Below are positions 44,740-55,022 of a DNA stretch of 64,000 nt, piece by piece. Origin of the DNA: Siphonodentalium dalli (Eukaryota; Mollusca; Scaphopoda; Gadilida; Siphonodentaliidae); NCBI GenBank assembly GCA_032622095.1, contig CP136069.1, forward strand, positions 171,608,394 to 171,672,393, read 5' to 3'. The stretch's first letter is position 1; each line of letters begins with the position of its first letter. The notes under the pieces are model-generated. The model saw only the letters and a program-made list of their open reading frames with translations. It was not told the DNA's origin and did not search any database. The position numbers and the translations under genes were made by a program.

Positions 44740-45275
44740 ACCCTTCCGTGACTGGAGCTTTTTTTGTTGTTGCGAAAACCCTGTTCCATAGAGGATATCC
44801 ACAATTTTTCAGTGGATATGGGTTATATCTCATGACTGATGACAAAACATTGAATTTCCACGAGTGGCTTTATATTTGAAATTCAAATGTTTTGTCATCA
44901 CGAATGAGATTTAACCCATATCCACTGAAAAAGTGTGGATATTCTGTTTATTATATACTTTAGTTACTTGCCCAATGAATGTCAATACATCAGAAATTTC
45001 AAGCTGATATCACTCACTAGTGGAATATCACTTATATCTCACTGCTAAAATCTTATAATTCATGGGCAACTATATAATAAAATGAATTATCTAATATATG
45101 CGAGTCGCAAATATATAAGAAAATGCATTGGCCTAACAGTATTTACCTTGGTGCACGGTGTAAGCCATTGCATTTCCTTATATATTCCAGGCTTCTCGCA
45201 TATATATAACATAATGCATTGACACAGAATCGTTAATGCTGCACCAGCGCAGCTCCCGCCATAAAAGGGTTAATG
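44740..45275. mobile_element. Degenerate hairpin element with a nested palindrome
   Basis: The outer ends are GTTAACCCTTCCGTGACTGG and GCCATAAAAGGGTTAA. After GCGAAAACCCTG a separate palindrome intervenes (44787-44950: GGATATCCAC...GTGGATATTC, and GATGACAAAACATTGAATTTCC / AATTCAAATGTTTTGTCATC). Hairpin fragments (ATATATGCGAGTCGC, TTGCATTTCCTTATATATTC) follow. Confidence 0.5.
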
Positions 45276-46190
45276 CCAAATCCGCTTCTTCCTTCTCAGA
45301 CGTTTTCCTCATGTGTAACATTTTATAAATTCATGATTCTTTGCGATGAACTCTCACCCATAGAACCATCCGATTAACGTGCTATAGCGGTATATAGATA
45401 CATATACATGAATGGTCCAGAAAACAATGCAGTATTCAAATATGGACGTTTTTTATTGAGTGTATCAAATAAATTCGATTACATGCAATGTCTCGTTATG
45501 TCCTTCCTTTGACACGGTATTTAATTTCTTGGTGTAGCTAGTGAGCCCCATATGATTTTATAATCGAACTTGTCCAACTCACAGTGAAATATGCAAATTT
45601 TATTATATGCTTCACCCTTAAATAGTGGGAAATTCCGCAAAGTAAATGTCGTATTTAGTGTCAACATCGGCGGCCGACCGTAAAGATATAAATTTTTATT
45701 CAAAAATTATATCTTCACTGTCGATAACTTCCGGTAAAATCACCGAATAATAGTGAATGCATATCAATGCGCGACGAAAATATCTGTATGAAAATATAGA
45801 ATGGCAATTTGACCGAACGAAAAAGATAAAAAAAAAGAAAAAAAAGACTTGTTTAAACTGAAATAATGTTATTATTTCGTGATTAGAATGTCATCTTATT
45901 GTTATTTTGGGATATTAAATTAGTAACCGTCCATAATTATTTGTCGCTTTTAGTGATAATTTGTGGGAAATATTTTCTTTAAAGGACAACTAATTTCTCG
46001 CCATTTGAAAGTGGTTCGTTGGCTATCAGCTCGCGAACAATAACAAACAATTCTCAACTAAACTTCTGTGTACGCTTTGTGAGAAATTATTTGGTATTAA
46101 TTAAGGAATATTAAAATAATGATCGACATGGTTAAAGCATATAATAAATAGAACACCTATCGTGTTTTGAGTTAATCCCATATTATTTCA
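45276..46190. other. Stretch without recognised feature
   Basis: No supported frame. An A-rich tract lies at about 45820-45850. Confidence 0.35.
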
Positions 46191-46196
46191 TTCGTT

Positions 46197-46290
46197 ACCA
46201 TGTAGCAGTGGAAATATCAATGTTCAACTGACCTCACGACATGCGGTCGCTGGGGGTAATTTATATTTCCACTGCTATTTATAGTCACTC
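46197..46290. repeat. Short palindrome related to 797-870
   Basis: AGCAGTGGAAATAT and ATATTTCCACTGCT flank a less paired middle. Confidence 0.55.
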
Positions 46291-46347
46291 AAGAAATAAT
46301 TAGAATATTCACTTAAAAACCATAGATATCCTCTATATATTACATAT

Positions 46348-46805
46348 GTGACCCGCCATATCAAATCCAGTCGTAAGTCGGGATTTTATTTACCCTGTGC
46401 CAATGCATTCTATTATATATGCGAGTCGACCATAGGTCGCCTCGCATATATAAGAGAATGCATTGGCCTACACAATTTTTTTCATGTTTTTTAAATAAAT
46501 GTTTCTTACAATTTTTAGAACATAAAATAAAAAACATACATTACCCTGCAGGGAGCCCCACACATATATAGAAGCATATAGAAGAGTGTCGTCTGCTAAT
46601 GTTTGTCTGGGGCTCTGTGTGGGTGAAATTATAAAATTGTTAAAGAATACAAGAACAAATTATGAAAATTGTAAAAAATTGTTAGGCCAATGCATTCTCT
46701 TATATATGCGAGGCGACCTATGGTCGACTCGCATATATAAGAGAATGCATTGGCACAGGGTAAAAAAAATCCCGACTTACGACTGGATTTGATATGGCGG
46801 GTCAC
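46348..46805. mobile_element. Two-hairpin miniature transposon, copy C
   Basis: GTGACCCGCCATATCAAATC and GATTTGATATGGCGGGTCAC are the ends. ATAT flanks both sides (46344-46347, 46806-46809). The hairpins are at 46399-46467 and 46686-46754. It ends 35 bases from the stop codon of the minus-strand gene at 46841, so it probably lies in that gene's 3' UTR. Confidence 0.85.
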
Positions 46806-46840
46806 ATATGTATAAATGGATCTATCAAACGCATCAGTTA

Positions 46841-47569
46841 CTATTTCTTGCACAATGTTTTGATAGCCCCATCCTGTGTCCACATATTCCTTTGATAGTC
46901 TGCATGGAGGTCCATATTAGTCCAAGAATAATAATCCTTATCTACATAATTCCTACCCCGGTACCAATTCACAATTTTTGACGAACTCGATTCTGTGTTC
47001 CTTCTCATTCGGCTCGTGATCGCTTTAATTTTAGAAACAGGAATCTTCTCCTGCGGAGTAATGACTAATTGCGAGTTGAGTTGAGTCTGGCCTTGACCTT
47101 GATGACGCGCTTTGGGTACGTTCGGCAGTGTTGCTGGCTTCGATCCTTCATTGGAAGGAACAATATGAGATTCAGTTCCTCGGGAAGCGGACGGCTGACT
47201 CACTGAATTCGTCTCTTGTAAAGCGGTGTTGCTTTTCTCGACTTGCCTCAACGCGACAGAATTAATTTCCGTTGAAGATATTCGCTTTTTTAAATCTCGA
47301 CTCACTTCCGGTTCTGAATTATCTTCTCCTGCTGAGGTCGTTTCACCAATCTGATCTGACACGCCTACCTCACCCGAACTCCCGCCATCATCAAGCCCGG
47401 GTTCCTCAGCCGTCGGATCATGGATCTCATTGTTTGATTCTGGAACAACATCCCGCCTTTCTTCCCCAGCGGCTTCCTCTTGCACCACGTCATCGACGGG
47501 AACTGCTCCTTCCACGCCACCGTCAGTGACGTCACTGTTTTCGGGGTATGTGCACGGTGCCTCCTCCAT
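46841..47569 (-). CDS. Uncharacterised acidic protein with Tyr/Trp C-terminal region (gene B)
   Basis: I do not recognise a named family. The first ATG (47567-47569, context AATATGG, A at -3 and G at +4) gives 242 residues. The open frame extends nine codons upstream without another ATG. Residues 1-90 are acidic and disordered-looking (Glu/Asp/Val/Gly), 90-175 are polar, and 180-242 are basic and aromatic (IVNWYRGRNYVDKDYYSW, ADYQRNMWTQDG). There is no signal peptide, membrane span or cysteine pattern. Residues 180-241 align without gaps to residues 85-146 of gene A. GC is much higher than in the flanks, which supports real coding. The 3' UTR probably runs into miniature element copy C, where AATAAA on this strand (46385-46390) could serve for polyadenylation. 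No intron is seen. Confidence 0.65.
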   Translation of the reverse strand: MEEAPCTYPENSDVTDGGVEGAVPVDDVVQEEAAGEERRDVVPESNNEIHDPTAEEPGLDDGGSSGEVGVSDQIGETTSAGEDNSEPEVSRDLKKRISSTEINSVALRQVEKSNTALQETNSVSQPSASRGTESHIVPSNEGSKPATLPNVPKARHQGQGQTQLNSQLVITPQEKIPVSKIKAITSRMRRNTESSSSKIVNWYRGRNYVDKDYYSWTNMDLHADYQRNMWTQDGAIKTLCKK

Positions 47570-48800
47570 ATTGTTTGCCACCACGAAACGTTCCAAAATG
47601 CTTCCTTTACGCCTCAGTAAAATCTAGTGTTCGAATTCCATGGCAGTCGAAACAAGACAGCTAGGTTAATATTCTTGTTAGGTTGACAGTGTGTAAGATG
47701 GTCTTCATATAGAGGATTATCGGCTAAATTACAATAGAACGAAATCTGATTCTTTAAATCCAACAATAAAAGCCAATTGACCGTAAATGTTTTGGACCAT
47801 GTCCATCGTATGTTTGCCAAGTCATTAATGTATGCCGTACAATGGAGGCATGATTATATATAGGTTTATATACAACACATTAAGAGAATGTCGTAATATA
47901 TTAAGTGGTGTGCCCGGTTATAATGTCTTAATGTCTTAATGTTGGGAACTTGTTGTGAATCAATATCACCCTGGTGCTATACAACGATAACGTAATATTA
48001 TGGATGTGGATACTGTAATCTACCATTTACCATGTTTCGGTTGTGTATCTATATGATGATACACATTTTTAACACCAATGTACAAAAGTATTGATGATCA
48101 TTAGTGTGCAAAACATATGGTTTTTAACATATCCATGTGAAAAGTGCCATTATGTATTCACTATATTAAGTCGTCTTTGAGTATAGATATAAACTACATT
48201 TAGGAAAACGATTAACTGATCCTTTATGTAGGCAATAGAGGAAGTGAGCTGCGGATAAATAAGAATACATTTAGCTTTTTTATGGTAATAAATCAACAAA
48301 AAGATATATAAATATAAGAAATGAATGTAGTACATGTAGGTGTGTGTATATATATTATTGAGGGGTACGGCGCCATGGTCGTTGGGGGCACATTAAGTGA
48401 GAACCGATTTGTGGTTCACACAGTGTGTCCCACAGCGCCTTGTCCCCTAATAACACACACCCACCACATTCATTTCTTAAACAAAATGCAGTATGTGAAG
48501 AAGGAAGCACTCTTTAAGCATAAAGAAAATTTGATATTTTATTAAATTTTCCACTGTGCTGTTCAAGTAATACTTTCCCCCACAGCATGAGTAAATAGAC
48601 ATTGTATATCACTTCGATCGAGGTAGTTCAATATTTCTGCAGCTGGAAAAAGTCCGTAAGACGCAAAAATTATAATCTGCTGTTTCAAAAGGTGTCCAAA
48701 ATTAATAAAACTCAAGAGTGACTATATATGCTGAGATTGTATGTAAAATTTGCCTCCATCCTTATGCATATAATGGAACACTGCAAATGTATTTGGTGTT
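47570..48800. other. Intergenic stretch, promoter side of gene B
   Basis: No gene is recognised. ATG-less frames and AT-rich sequence dominate; no clear TATA box can be assigned. Confidence 0.35.
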
Positions 48801-48824
48801 ATTTATATCGGCTAAAACTCATAT

Positions 48825-49081
48825 AATGACAAGGAAGTGTGTGTGCAAACACGACAAAACATGTAGCAACCGTAAGCAACTTATCCATAAATCTACCATG
48901 CAGCATTCCTTGTAACCATGCTGTGGCTATGCTGCTATATATTAGGAAAATTAGCAACTTAGAGAAACTTGCACAACAACTGTCAGAATTCCTGCCTTGT
49001 GAATGGATCGGAAATCTTACCAAAAAGAACTACAACTCTATATATACAACATACTTTCGGCTAAATAACGGAATTGTCTGA
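48825..49081 (+). pseudogene. Possible SWIM zinc-finger remnant (Mutator-like)
   Basis: One frame reads RKCVCKHDKTCSN and the next frame, after a shift near 48890, reads LPCSIPCNHAVAMLLYI. Together they resemble the CxC...CxH pattern of SWIM fingers, whose I-P-C-x-H-A core is common in Mutator-like transposases. The following LEKLAQQLSEF...NYNSIYTTY is compatible with their C-terminal region. It is short and broken, so the call is tentative. Confidence 0.3.
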
Positions 49082-49468
49082 TACATTTTACAACACCATA
49101 AGCAACTTCGGCCTTACATAAGTCACGTGTGTAACGGTATTTAACCCTCTCAATACTGAATGGAATCTCCCATTCGGTTATAAAAGTATACACTGAACTC
49201 GCCTATTATCCATTTGGAGTGGTGTTCGTGTATATACTACAAGCAGATAACCAACTGCGAACAGATAATACAAGTTTTGAATGATTCATATTCATTTGTG
49301 AGAAATGTTCAGATACTATATATGTTCAACAAACATATGGTCGTTCGCTAAACGAATTATCAGGACATTTCCTAAGGGAACTCCTCGCCAATGAGTATTT
49401 AATACAGTATATATAGAAAGGGTTAAGATGACTTATTCGAAAACAACGCTCTTTAAAACAGCGCTCTT

Positions 49469-49934
49469 TAAAGGTACTCAATCCCATCAGACGCTCCCAT
49501 ATTACTACTAGTATTTATATGGCTTCGGGGTCTTCGAGTCGATGACCCCCCCCCCCCCCCCCCATCAAAGTTCAGAGTGATCAGATATCGATTTTTGAAG
49601 TTTGATATTTCTCGAGATGTGTAATAATATGTGGCCCAGAAGCACGTGGACAAACGGAGGGTCTCGGACAAAATTGCATATGAAGATGAATAACTCTAAA
49701 ATCAAGTGGTAACACGGTCAAATGTCGTGATACTTTAATGATAATACGGCCATATTCTGTTGAACAAAATGTTGATAAATAATAAGATTTGGGAAATTTG
49801 ATACCACAGTGGACAGTGGATAGCATTGTTTTGTTGCCATAAATCGATTCTGATAACGGAAGCGTATTTTGAAGAAATGTCGCTGTTGTATCTTGATAGT
49901 ATGGGGACCGTCTGATCGGATTTAGTACCTTTAA
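49469..49934 (-). mobile_element. TTAA-flanked family 2 element
   Basis: TTAA-AGGTACTCAATCCCATCA at the left and TGATCGGATTTAGTACCT-TTAA at the right, in opposite orientation to the copy at 2036. An 18-C run lies at about 49546-49563. Confidence 0.75.
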
Positions 49935-50003
49935 AATGACTTCTTCGAGCGAAAAAAAACGCTCTTTAAAATGTTAACAATATTAGCGGTCCAGCAGACG
50001 GGA

Positions 50004-50187
50004 ATACAGTAATGCCCAAAGTAATTGACCACTTAACCACAGCAGAATTATGGGTAATTTTTCAGGATTTAGTCGGAAATATGGCTTTCCGATGAATGGC
50101 AACAAGCCACATTTCCGAAAAAATCCTGAAAAATTACCCATAATCCTGCTGTGGTTAAGTGGTCAATTACTTTGGGCATTACCGTAT
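50004..50187. mobile_element. Mariner-type miniature element
   Basis: ATACAGTAATGCCCAAAGTA at the left and TACTTTGGGCATTACCGTAT at the right. The body is one near-perfect palindrome centred at about 50095. TA flanks CAGT-type ends. Confidence 0.75.
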
Positions 50188-50441
50188 AGGATCTCAAGAT
50201 ATAAAGATCTTATTAGTTTATAAACATGTTTACGCTGGTAGTGCATAACAGTGTATAAGATTCGGTGGCTATAGTCTGATCTAGGTTGGCAGTCCTGTTG
50301 CATTGCTATGATGATTGATGGTGTTATGCAAAACTTACGAAACATTACGAAAAGGACTGTTACGTTTGCTGAAGTTCTCATTTTCGCGGTTTATGAAACA
50401 TTCAAGAGAATCACGTGAACAGCCAAATTGATTTTAGTCGA

Positions 50442-50845
50442 TTTAACCCTTTACCCAAAAGAAGAGCCCTGTGCCAATGCATTCTCTTATATATGCGAGT
50501 CGACCATAGGTCGCCTCGCATATATAAGAGAATGCATTGGCTTAACACATTAAAAATTATAAAATTGTTAAAGAATGTAAGAAAAAATGGTAAAAAGTGT
50601 TAAAAAAAAGATTTTTTTTTAGGCCAATGCATTCTCTTATATATGCGAGGCGACCTATGGTCGACTCGCATATATAAGAGAATGCATTGGCACAGGGTAT
50701 AACTGTAACTATCACAATGTGGTCAAGGAGCCGGTTCCAATGATATCCATATTTGTATGGTTTTATTGAGACAGACCGAAGATATTTTAGGCTGTTGAAG
50801 CTTTATTTGGCCGGTTTTGGCCGGTTTGTTGGGTAAAGGGTTAAA
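50442..50845. mobile_element. Two-hairpin element with TTTAACCCTTTACCC ends, copy 1
   Basis: TTTAACCCTTTACCCA and TGGGTAAAGGGTTAAA are the outer inverted repeats. The hairpins at 50473-50541 and 50623-50691 are the same 69-bp modules as in the GTGACCCG-ended elements, but the ends and the middle differ. Confidence 0.7.
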
Positions 50846-51047
50846 ACAGCTAATGCAACCAGTATTACAATATGTCTGATACATTTTACAACACCATAAG
50901 CAACTTCGGCCTTACATAAGTCACGTGTGTAACGGTATTTAACCCTCTCAATACTGAATGGAATCTCCCATTCGGTTATAAAAGTATACACTGAACTCGC
51001 CTATTATCCATTTGGAGTGGTGTTCGTGTATATACTACAAGCAGATA

Positions 51048-51494
51048 TTGTATCTCACGTGACTTTGTTATTGAAATCAAGCTTTCCGATTGGTTGGCTA
51101 CTCGACTCTATTAGTCGTAGTTGTATACTACGCCTTCAAGTCTCTCCCATCGTGCACTATGCATATGTAGTTTTGACTACTAAAAATAGTAACGAACACT
51201 ACATCAAACTTTGTTCTGAAACTACTTGTTATTTCCCGCTGATCCAAATTAAAGCTTCAGTAAGGCGAACATCAATTGTCTGAACTTAGTAAAAGTTGAA
51301 AATAGTGGTTTGCCTTTAATTTCTGCATTTGTTCGATACAATATAATAATTAGAGCCTGACTTGTCGTGAAATACGCCGATATAGTGCATAGTGCGGTTG
51401 TGTAGTTCACTCCGCTTCGCGTCGTGAACTACACAACCTCACTATGCACTATATCGGCGTATTTCACTCCAAGCCATGCTCTATTTATTAAATA
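51048..51494. mobile_element. 447-bp insertion unique to copy B
   Basis: Copy A reads GCAGATA|ACCAACTGCG without a break (49250/49251). Copy B has 447 bases between. The insert starts TTGTATCTCACGTG, ends TTATTAAATA, and has ATA at both junctions. Its 3' third is a long hairpin (51354-51483; GAAATACGCCGATATAGTGC and complement) around CTCCGCTTCGCGTC. No ORF of note. The class is unknown. Confidence 0.75.
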
Positions 51495-51712
51495 ACCAAC
51501 TGCGAACAGACAATACAAGTTTTGAATGATTCATATTCATTTGTGAGAAATGTTCAGATAATATATATGTTCAACAAACATATGGTCGTTCGCTAAACGA
51601 ATTATCAGGACATTTCCTAAGGGAACTCCTCGCCAATGAGTATTTAATACAGTATATATAGAAAGGGTTAAGATGACTTATTCGAAAACAACGCTCTTTG
51701 AAACAGCGCTCT

Positions 51713-52178
51713 TTAAAGGTACTCAATCCGATCAGACGCTCCCATATTACTACTAGTATTTATATGGCGTCGGGGGCTTCGAGTCGAGGACCCCCCCCCC
51801 CCCCCCCATCAATGTTCAGAGTGATCAGATATCGATTTTTGAAGTTTGATATTTCTCGAGATGTGTAATAATATGTGGCCCAGAAGCACGTGGACAAACG
51901 GAGGGTCTCGGACAAAATTGCATATGAAGATGAATAACTCTAAAATCAAGTGGTAACACGGTCAAATGTCGTGATACTTTAATGATAATACGGCCATATT
52001 CTGTTGAACAAAATGTTGATAAATAATAAGATTTGGGAAATTTGATACCACAGTGGACAGTGGATAGCATTGTTTTGTTGCCATAAATCGATTCTGATAA
52101 CGGAAGCGTATTTTGAAGAAATGTCGCTGTTGTATCTTGATAGTATGGGGACCGTCTGATCGGATTTAGTACCTTTAA
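51713..52178 (-). mobile_element. TTAA-flanked family 2 element, duplicate
   Basis: Same as 49469-49934 with CAATCCGATCAGACG at the left end, closer to the family consensus than its twin. Confidence 0.75.
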
Positions 52179-52245
52179 AATGACTTCTTCGAGCGAAAAA
52201 AACGCTCTTTAAAATGTTAACAATATTAGCGGTCCAGCAGACGGG

Positions 52246-52430
52246 AATACAGTAATGCCCAAAGTAATTGACCACTTAACCACAGCAGAATTATGGGTAA
52301 TTTTTCAGGATTTAGTCGGAAATATGGCTTTCCGATGAATGGCGACAAGCCACATTTCCGACAAAATCCTGAAAAATTACCCATAATCCTGCTGTGGTTA
52401 AGTGGTCAATTACTTTGGGCATTACCGTAT
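52246..52430. mobile_element. Mariner-type miniature element, duplicate
   Basis: Same as 50004-50187 with a few base changes (GGCGACAAGCC for GGCAACAAGCC). Confidence 0.75.
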
Positions 52431-52684
52431 AGGATCTCAAGATATAAAGATCTTATTAGTTTATAAACATGTTTACACTGGTGGTGCATAACAGTGTATA
52501 AGATTCGGTGGCTATAGTCTGATCTAGGTTGGCAGTCCTGTTGCATTGCTATGATGATTGATGGTGCTATGGAAAACTTACGAAACATTACGAAAAGGAC
52601 TGTTACGTTTGCTGAAGTTCTCATTTTCGCGGTTTATGAAACATTCAAGAGAATCACGTGAACAGCCAAATTGATTTTAGTCGA

Positions 52685-53087
52685 TTTAACCCTTTACCCA
52701 AAAGAAGAGCCCTGTGCCAATGCATTCTCTTATATATGCGAGTCGACCATAGGTCGCCTCGCATATATAAGAGAATGCATTGGCTTAACACATTAAAAAT
52801 TATAAAATTGTTAAAGAATGTAAGAAAAAATGGTAAAAAGTGTTAAAAAAAGATTTTTTTTTAGGCCAATGCATTCTCTTATATATGCGAGGCGACCTAT
52901 GGTCGACTCGCATATATAAGAGAATGCATTGGCACAGGGTATAACTGTAACTATCACAATGTGGTCAAGGAGCCGGTTCCAATGATATCCATATTTGTAT
53001 GGTTTTATTGAGACAGACCGAAGATATTTTAGGCTGTTGAAGCTTTATTTGGCCGGTTTTGGCCGGTTTGTTGGGTAAAGGGTTAAA
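52685..53087. mobile_element. Two-hairpin element with TTTAACCCTTTACCC ends, copy 2
   Basis: Hairpins at 52716-52784 and 52865-52933. Duplicate of 50442-50845. Confidence 0.7.
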
Positions 53088-53120
53088 ACAGCTAATGCAA
53101 CCAGTATTACAATATGTCTG

Positions 53121-54450
53121 TGTTTTATGTTTTATGTATAGGTATAAAGGCATTTCCTGGATATGTTCAGATCAGCATATCAAACACCGCGAAAATGATT
53201 ACTTTAGAAAAAATAACCGTACGTATAAATTCAGCATCACAGCACTAGCAAGACCATGTGTGAAATAGTACTAGCGAGAAGGACTACTGGCATATATCCT
53301 ATATTGGGCATACACTTGAAATAAATGCATGGTGTTGAGGAGTCCTGCAGTTAGCTTCTTTGTGGTACAACTTCACCATATACACCACACACCGTGTATT
53401 TATTTCTGTTGTAATACGACTGAATGTTCGGGGCGAAATTTCGACTGAACAGTCGGTGAGATACTGACTACTGAGGGATAGTCCCAAATACGGTCTCATG
53501 TGAGAAAACATTTCGTGTTGTAATTCTTATTGAGCGTACTCGATGTGTTTACACGGAGTACTCCATAACTTGTATAACTTGCACCGCGTAACTAAATTGT
53601 GATTGGCCAAAATCGATGTGTTTTCAGCTGCGCACAAGTAAACACAATTACGATCATTTCTGTGGAACGTTGTTGCGACAACATGAATATATGATCACAA
53701 AATTTTATCTAAATGATATTTTTACTATACATTCATCTTAATCGCCCTCTTGCGATGGAGCAGAATAAACGCACATCCGTTAATTGTATTTAACTTGGTT
53801 CCAAAACACCGGAGATTAATAGCGACCAAGACGAATGCGGAGGGTTGGAAATTACATTTATGTATTGTTGAATACGTCATTTGGTCGTAACATATATATA
53901 TATGAACATACCATGCATAACATCATTTGGACCAAATTGATTTGCATTCATCAGTTTTTCTAACTCCGCGCACAAGAGACACCAATGGAGAACACTAGAC
54001 AATGGGCATGCACAGTATACCGTGTATATTCCATTTGGTGTCTCGTGTGCGCGGAGTTCGAAAAAAACGGCAAAAGTAGCGTGCGGCGACCTGAATAAAT
54101 CGATTTGTTTTGTGGTTCAATCTGAAAAGTAGAATTACATCACCAACTGGATCGAGATACCCATGGTAATTCGAGGTACTTATATAAGTTTCAGGAAAGG
54201 GCTTTTAAGAATCTTTAGACAGGGTCGTATTACAATATCACCCATAGGCCTATACCGGTTCATGCATGCGCATTAATTAATGTATCGATTAGCTCAAAGG
54301 ATATATATTCCCGATAAAACTATGTATACATACAGTTTTGTCATCTTTAATAAGAATATAGTAGCCCCTATGAGTTAACTGACCTCGTATTGACTATAAT
54401 TAAGCCTGTGAATAATATAAATTTTTGTCATAATTATATATTGACTATAT
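53121..54450. other. Intergenic stretch with one palindrome
   Basis: AACTCCGCGCACAAGAGACACC (53964 region) and GGTGTCTCGTGTGCGCGGAGTT (54035 region) form a hairpin about 110 bases across (53957-54067). Nothing else is recognised. Confidence 0.5.
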
Positions 54451-54918
54451 TTAAGATATTCTTTCAGTGTGGTTACTGTGGTACATATTGTTCCGCCAGT
54501 CCGAGTTCACCTTGCATTCTATACAAAAGCAATCGAATGGTTCACAGTTCGGACACTCTTCTCCTTGTGGTCTGGGAGGACAGCATTCACAGCACATTAA
54601 CTGGATACAATCCAGCCTTTGCCTCGGACAACGATAACATTTATCCAAGCACGAGCGAACAGTTATCTCCGGTATGCAATCGAACGCGCTCACCAGTCCA
54701 GCGCACAGTTCACAACGAGGAGTGTTCACATCGGTTTCTGAACTGCAATTCGGGCACTTTGGGCACGTCTTGCACAGTCCTCTTGATCTGACACACTCCT
54801 GAATGATGTAGATAATGATCACCAGAATTAGATACACGAACACACAGATTATGATAATCGCAGCCACCGGCAAAACGAGATCACTTGAGCTATTGGGCGT
54901 CTGGACGATCGTCGCCAT
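54451..54918 (-). CDS. Small single-pass membrane protein with cysteine-rich tail
   Basis: The ATG at 54916-54918 has a strong context (CAAAATGG) and gives 155 residues. Residues 14-39 are a hydrophobic span (LVLPVAAIIIICVF... to YIIQ). The short N-terminus lacks basic residues and the following VRSRGLCK is basic, so the tail is predicted to face the cytoplasm. The tail has 21 cysteines in residues 42-135, mostly as CxxC and CC groups (CKTCPKCPNC, CELC, CYRC, CCECC, CPNC, CFCIEC). This suggests metal binding or palmitoylation rather than secreted disulfides. No named family is recognised. A donor-like AAG|GTGAAC after CIECK leaves open a spliced end. Its coding GC is above that of the flanks. 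A cluster of TGACGT sites lies upstream. Confidence 0.65.
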   Translation of the reverse strand: MATIVQTPNSSSDLVLPVAAIIIICVFVYLILVIIIYIIQECVRSRGLCKTCPKCPNCSSETDVNTPRCELCAGLVSAFDCIPEITVRSCLDKCYRCPRQRLDCIQLMCCECCPPRPQGEECPNCEPFDCFCIECKVNSDWRNNMYHSNHTERIS

Positions 54919-54946
54919 TTTGTCAGTGAATAAAGCACCAACGACT

Positions 54947-55022
54947 TGACGTCTGCGCCCAGTTAGGTTCGCAAAAATTGGCGGTAAGTTATGACGTAGC
55001 TGACGTTACATTTGTGACGTCA
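54947..55022 (-). promoter_or_regulatory. Cluster of four TGACGT (CRE/ATF-like) sites
   Basis: TGACGTCT (54947-54954), TGACGTAG (54992-54999), TGACGTTA (55001-55008) and the full palindrome TGACGTCA (55015-55022) lie 29-104 bases upstream of the membrane-protein ATG. The CREB/ATF family binds this core in animals. A promoter role here is inferred. Confidence 0.5.

Larger units (their letters stand above)
49081..50878 (+). repeat. Second tandem duplication, copy A (1,798 bp)
   Basis: The unit starts after TGTCTG with ATACATTTTACAACACCA and ends TTACAATATGTCTG. It contains, in order, a TTAA family 2 element (49469-49934), a mariner-type element (50004-50187) and a two-hairpin element (50442-50845). 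Copy B at 50879-53120 repeats this order with few point changes. Confidence 0.85.
50879..53120 (+). repeat. Second tandem duplication, copy B (2,242 bp)
   Basis: It repeats 49081-50878, ending again at TGTCTG (53115-53120). The 444-bp length difference is explained by the insertion at 51048-51494 and small indels. The junctions share TGTCTG. Confidence 0.85.

Noticed and set aside
54451-54505. WRNNMYHSNH at the end of the Cys-rich protein as a third member of the gene A/B domain
   Set aside because: Only W and M line up, and a one-residue gap is needed. The Y-Q, T and G positions are absent.
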